A stretch of DNA of 64,000 nt from Neorhizobium galegae bv. orientalis str. HAMBI 540. Its GTDB lineage: Bacteria; Pseudomonadota; Alphaproteobacteria; Rhizobiales; Rhizobiaceae. This document shows positions 61,578 to 64,000 of the stretch, in pieces. The notes beneath the pieces are model-generated. The model was not told the DNA's origin. It searched no databases and saw only the letters and a list, made by a program, of their open reading frames with translations. The DNA is taken from assembly GCF_000731315.1 (NCBI RefSeq), contig NZ_HG938353.1, positions 1,922,001 to 1,986,000 on the forward strand. Direction: 5' to 3'. The position numbers were made by a program, and so were the translations under genes. The first letter of the stretch is position 1. Each line of letters opens with the position of its first letter.

Positions 61578-62288
61578 TCACCGCACCAGCGCTTTCATAT
61601 GGAACCGGAGCTGCCCTGGCGGATAGCGATATTGCACGCCGACCGGACAGGACTTGCGGGCCGCACAGCCGGAAATCATGCAGGTCGCCTTGCCCGCGTC
61701 GCTCGCAAGATAGGCGTGACATCGGGGAATATCGAAGCCCGACAAGTCGACCGCGTTGACGGGACAGGCCGATAGGCAGGGCTTTTCTGCGCAGCTCTCG
61801 CAAGGGTGCTCGGCCTCATCAGGCGAATTCTCTATCGCAAACGGAAAACCGAGAGCGCCGCGATAACCGTGCCAGAGCCCGAACTGCGGATGGATGAGGA
61901 TGCCGGGCGGCGACGACTTCAGCCCTTCGGCTTTCATCGCCCATTGCTGGAACGGCTGCCAGGGCGGATCAGAGGGGAAATAGGCAGCGGCTCCGAGCTG
62001 CTCGGCGAGCGGCCGGATCAGCGTCTTCGACCACGCGTCGAGGGGATCTGGACCGTCATGGCGTTTTTGCCATTTCGCAAACGTCGGCCAGACCGAACCG
62101 CCGACATTGCCGAGCAATACGACGGCCTGCGCAAGGGAGCCGTCGCCCAATAACGGCCCCTCGCCCGGTCCGAAATTCACCACGCCGCGGATCAGAATGC
62201 CGTGCGGTTCGAGTGTCGCGGCAATCTCATCAAGTACTGGTGAAGGCGGCCTCACCGAGGCCCCTGGTATTTGTAGTGAGGGCGCCAA
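61578..62288 (-). CDS. 4Fe-4S protein, QueG/cobalamin-reductase-like
   Basis: Up to 236 residues. The N-terminal half resembles the DUF1730-like part of epoxyqueuosine reductase; the C-terminal half has a double cluster motif: CESCAEKPCLSACP near 170, then CHAYLASDAGKATCMISGCA and CP further on. The start is uncertain: TTG at 62288 or GTG at 62255. Relatives bind cobalamin or pass electrons to it. It lies 68 bases downstream of the MttB-family gene on the same strand, where a corrinoid reductase would be useful. It is shorter than QueG (about 350), so the tRNA-modifying role is unlikely. Confidence 0.75.
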   Translation of the reverse strand: MAPSLQIPGASVRPPSPVLDEIAATLEPHGILIRGVVNFGPGEGPLLGDGSLAQAVVLLGNVGGSVWPTFAKWQKRHDGPDPLDAWSKTLIRPLAEQLGAAAYFPSDPPWQPFQQWAMKAEGLKSSPPGILIHPQFGLWHGYRGALGFPFAIENSPDEAEHPCESCAEKPCLSACPVNAVDLSGFDIPRCHAYLASDAGKATCMISGCAARKSCPVGVQYRYPPGQLRFHMKALVR

Positions 62289-62356
62289 ACCCCTTCCTGG
62301 ACGAAATCCGCTACCAGTCTGGCACCGCCTTGCTCCCTGGCGGCATCGGGCTCTCT

Positions 62357-63931
62357 TCAGGTGAAGGCGTCGGGCATGGAATCCTTGCGGTCCTTGATGA
62401 ACGCGAGCAGCGCCTCGTCGATCGCGGGATCGAGCGGCGGTGCTTCGTAGCTATCGAGCCAGGAGCGGCAGAGTGCGTTGGCGCGTTGCTCGATCCGCTT
62501 CTCGCCCTCGATCTCCCACTGTTCGAACGAATTGTTGTCCATCAGCGCCGAGCGATAGAAGGCCGTCTGGAAATGCGCCTGGGTATGAGCGCAGCCGAGA
62601 TAATGGCTGCCGGGCCCGACTTCGCGGATCGCGTCGAGCGCCTGACCCTCCTCGGACAGATCGACGCCCTGCGCCATCTTCTGCATCATGCCGAGCTGGT
62701 CCTGGTCGATCATGAATTTCTCATAGGACGACACGAGGCCACCCTCCAGCCAGCCGGCAGCATGCAGCACGAAATTGGTGCCGGCGAGCAGTGTCGTGTT
62801 CAGCGTGTTGGCCGATTCGTGCGCCGCCTGGGCATCGGGCACTTTCGAGCCGCAGAGCGAACCGCCGGTACGGAACGGCAGGCCGAGGCGACGGGCGAGC
62901 TGCGCCGCACCGTAAGAGACCAGCGACGGCTCCGGGGTCCCGAAGGTCGGCGCGCCAGATTGCATCGAGATCGACGCCGCGAACGTTCCGAACAGCACCG
63001 GCGAGCCCTTGCGGATCAGCTGCGTCAGCGCAGCACCGGCCAGCACTTCGGCAAGGATCTGCGTCAGCGTGCCGGTGACCGTCACCGGGCTCATGGCGCC
63101 CGAGAGAATGAACGGCGACACGACGGAGGCCTGGTTATGCCGCGCATAGACCTTCAGCGCGCCGAGCATGGTGCCGTCGAATACCATCGGCGAGTTGGCG
63201 TTGATGAGGTTCAGGGTGACGCAATTGTTCTCGACGAATTCGTCGCCGAATACCAGTTTCGCCATGGCGACGGTGTCTTCGGCGCGCTCCGGCGCGGTGA
63301 CCGATCCCATGAACGGCTTGTCGGAATATTTGATATGGCTGTAGACCATATCGAGATGCCGCTTGTTGACCGGCACATCGACCGGCTCGCAGACCGTGCC
63401 ACCCGACGAATGCATCGATGGCGCCATGTAGGCGAGCTTCACGAAATTGCGGAAATCCTCGATCGTCGCATAACGGCGCTTGCCGTCGAGATCGCGCACG
63501 AAGGGAGGTCCGTAAACCGGTGCGAACACGGTCGCCTTACCGCCGATCTGGACGTTGCGTTCGGGATTGCGCGCATGCCAGGTAAATTCGCTCGGTGCTG
63601 TCTTCAGCAGTTCCCGGCAGAGGCCCTTGGGGAAATGCACCCGGTGGCCCCGGACGTCGGCACCCGCCTTCGCCCAGAGTTCGAGCGCTTCCTCATCCTC
63701 GCGGAATTCGATGCCGATCTCTTCGAGGATGAGATCCGCATTGCGCTCGATGAGAGCAAGGCCCTCCTCGTCCAGCACCTCATAGACGCCGATTTTGCGG
63801 GTGATATAGGGCAAGGAAAGACCGGGACCGTTACCTGCGCGGGCCGCGCGGCGGCCTGCCGCTCCCCGCTCGCCGCGGCCACGTCTGGCCCCGCTGCCTG
63901 CCGGTTCCGTCTCTGGGGTCAAATCGTCCAT
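62357..63931 (-). CDS. Trimethylamine methyltransferase family protein (MttB-like)
   Basis: 524 residues. After a Gly/Arg-rich start (12-40) comes the MttB fold: YEVLDEEGLALIERNADLIL, GIEFREDEEALELWAKAGAD, VHFPKGLCRELLKTAPSEFT and SGGTVCEPVDVPVNKRHLD. No in-frame amber codon occurs, so pyrrolysine is absent as in the betaine-type (MtgB) and other non-Pyl members. It probably transfers a methyl group from a quaternary amine such as glycine betaine to a corrinoid protein, which is not in the window. The start ATG at 63931 has a GAGGAA-type site. Confidence 0.88.
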   Translation of the reverse strand: MDDLTPETEPAGSGARRGRGERGAAGRRAARAGNGPGLSLPYITRKIGVYEVLDEEGLALIERNADLILEEIGIEFREDEEALELWAKAGADVRGHRVHFPKGLCRELLKTAPSEFTWHARNPERNVQIGGKATVFAPVYGPPFVRDLDGKRRYATIEDFRNFVKLAYMAPSMHSSGGTVCEPVDVPVNKRHLDMVYSHIKYSDKPFMGSVTAPERAEDTVAMAKLVFGDEFVENNCVTLNLINANSPMVFDGTMLGALKVYARHNQASVVSPFILSGAMSPVTVTGTLTQILAEVLAGAALTQLIRKGSPVLFGTFAASISMQSGAPTFGTPEPSLVSYGAAQLARRLGLPFRTGGSLCGSKVPDAQAAHESANTLNTTLLAGTNFVLHAAGWLEGGLVSSYEKFMIDQDQLGMMQKMAQGVDLSEEGQALDAIREVGPGSHYLGCAHTQAHFQTAFYRSALMDNNSFEQWEIEGEKRIEQRANALCRSWLDSYEAPPLDPAIDEALLAFIKDRKDSMPDAFT

Positions 63932-64000
63932 GATGTTCCTCGCCTCCGCTTTGAAAAGCGCCTCAAGCTTTTTTGATGCGCCATGCTAGGCTCAAGCGCA

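Noticed and set aside
62357-63931. Pyrrolysine-containing methyltransferase
   Set aside because: The frame has no internal amber codon and continues to a normal end, so it is a non-pyrrolysine family member.

Overview
The window reads as chromosomal DNA of a Rhizobiaceae member (Rhizobium/Sinorhizobium/Agrobacterium/Neorhizobium group; Alphaproteobacteria). The basis is the high-GC coding style, the acpXL-fabZXL-fabF2XL-fabF1XL-adh2XL-lpxXL cluster that makes the very-long-chain acyl group of rhizobial lipid A, a Zur-controlled znuA / znuCB-zur locus, a DUF47-pit phosphate operon with a Pho box, bmt and mttB betaine/methylamine genes, and two intergenic palindromic repeats of the rhizobial RIME type. 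From memory of the families, the order of several blocks (znu, sugar ABC locus, gnd, acpXL cluster, cobP, bmt, mttB) resembles the Sinorhizobium meliloti chromosome. I could not run an alignment. No rRNA, tRNA, CRISPR array, insertion sequence or prophage was seen.

Layout. 1-6.7 kb: one leftward operon for a peptide-type ABC importer (binding protein, two permeases, fused double ATPase), then a TetR regulator and a formylglycine-generating enzyme cut by the left edge. 7-16.6 kb: accessory mixture with an NmrA-like reductase and divergent LysR regulator, a CBS-domain protein, a DUF2267/PEBP chimera, an AI-2E family permease, a DUF4142 protein, two decayed cytochrome c fragments, small hypothetical proteins, an SRPBCC protein, and a second LysR regulator divergent from an MFS exporter. 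16.8-20.8 kb: phosphate transport (Na/Pi cotransporter, DUF47-Pit) around a Nudix hydrolase. 20.8-24.7 kb: a very large hybrid histidine kinase with two kinase cores and two receivers. 25-26.3 kb: FAH-family hydrolase and gamma carbonic anhydrase. 26.3-29.5 kb: zinc uptake, with two Zur boxes between znuC and znuA.

30.2-43.5 kb: a carbohydrate locus on the minus strand (solute-binding protein, two permeases, UgpC-type ATPase, GH2 beta-mannosidase, sugar isomerase, Gfo/Idh/MocA dehydrogenase, aldo-keto reductase, GH43 xylosidase), with a divergent LacI regulator. The glycosidases lack signal peptides, so imported oligosaccharides are probably cut in the cytoplasm. 43.5-47.5 kb: gnd and small regulatory or unknown genes. 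47.7-53.0 kb: the lipid A VLCFA cluster. Its FabF2 has lost the catalytic cysteine and one catalytic histidine, while FabF1 next to it keeps all, which suggests an active/inactive ketosynthase pair. 53.1-55.6 kb: nucleoside hydrolase, TSUP permease, cobP. 55.6-56.4 kb has no convincing gene. 56.4-64 kb: a betaine-type binding protein, bmt preceded by a 28-bp palindrome, an ECF sigma factor overlapping a membrane-anchored VWA protein that may be its anti-sigma factor, a cobalamin-reductase-like Fe-S protein and an MttB-family methyltransferase.

The most useful leads are the FabF1/FabF2 pair, the ECF/VWA pair, the Fe-S protein behind mttB, the FGE-linked importer, the DUF2267/PEBP fusion, and several clean palindromic operators (Zur, Pho, methionine-type, LacI-type, TetR-type).
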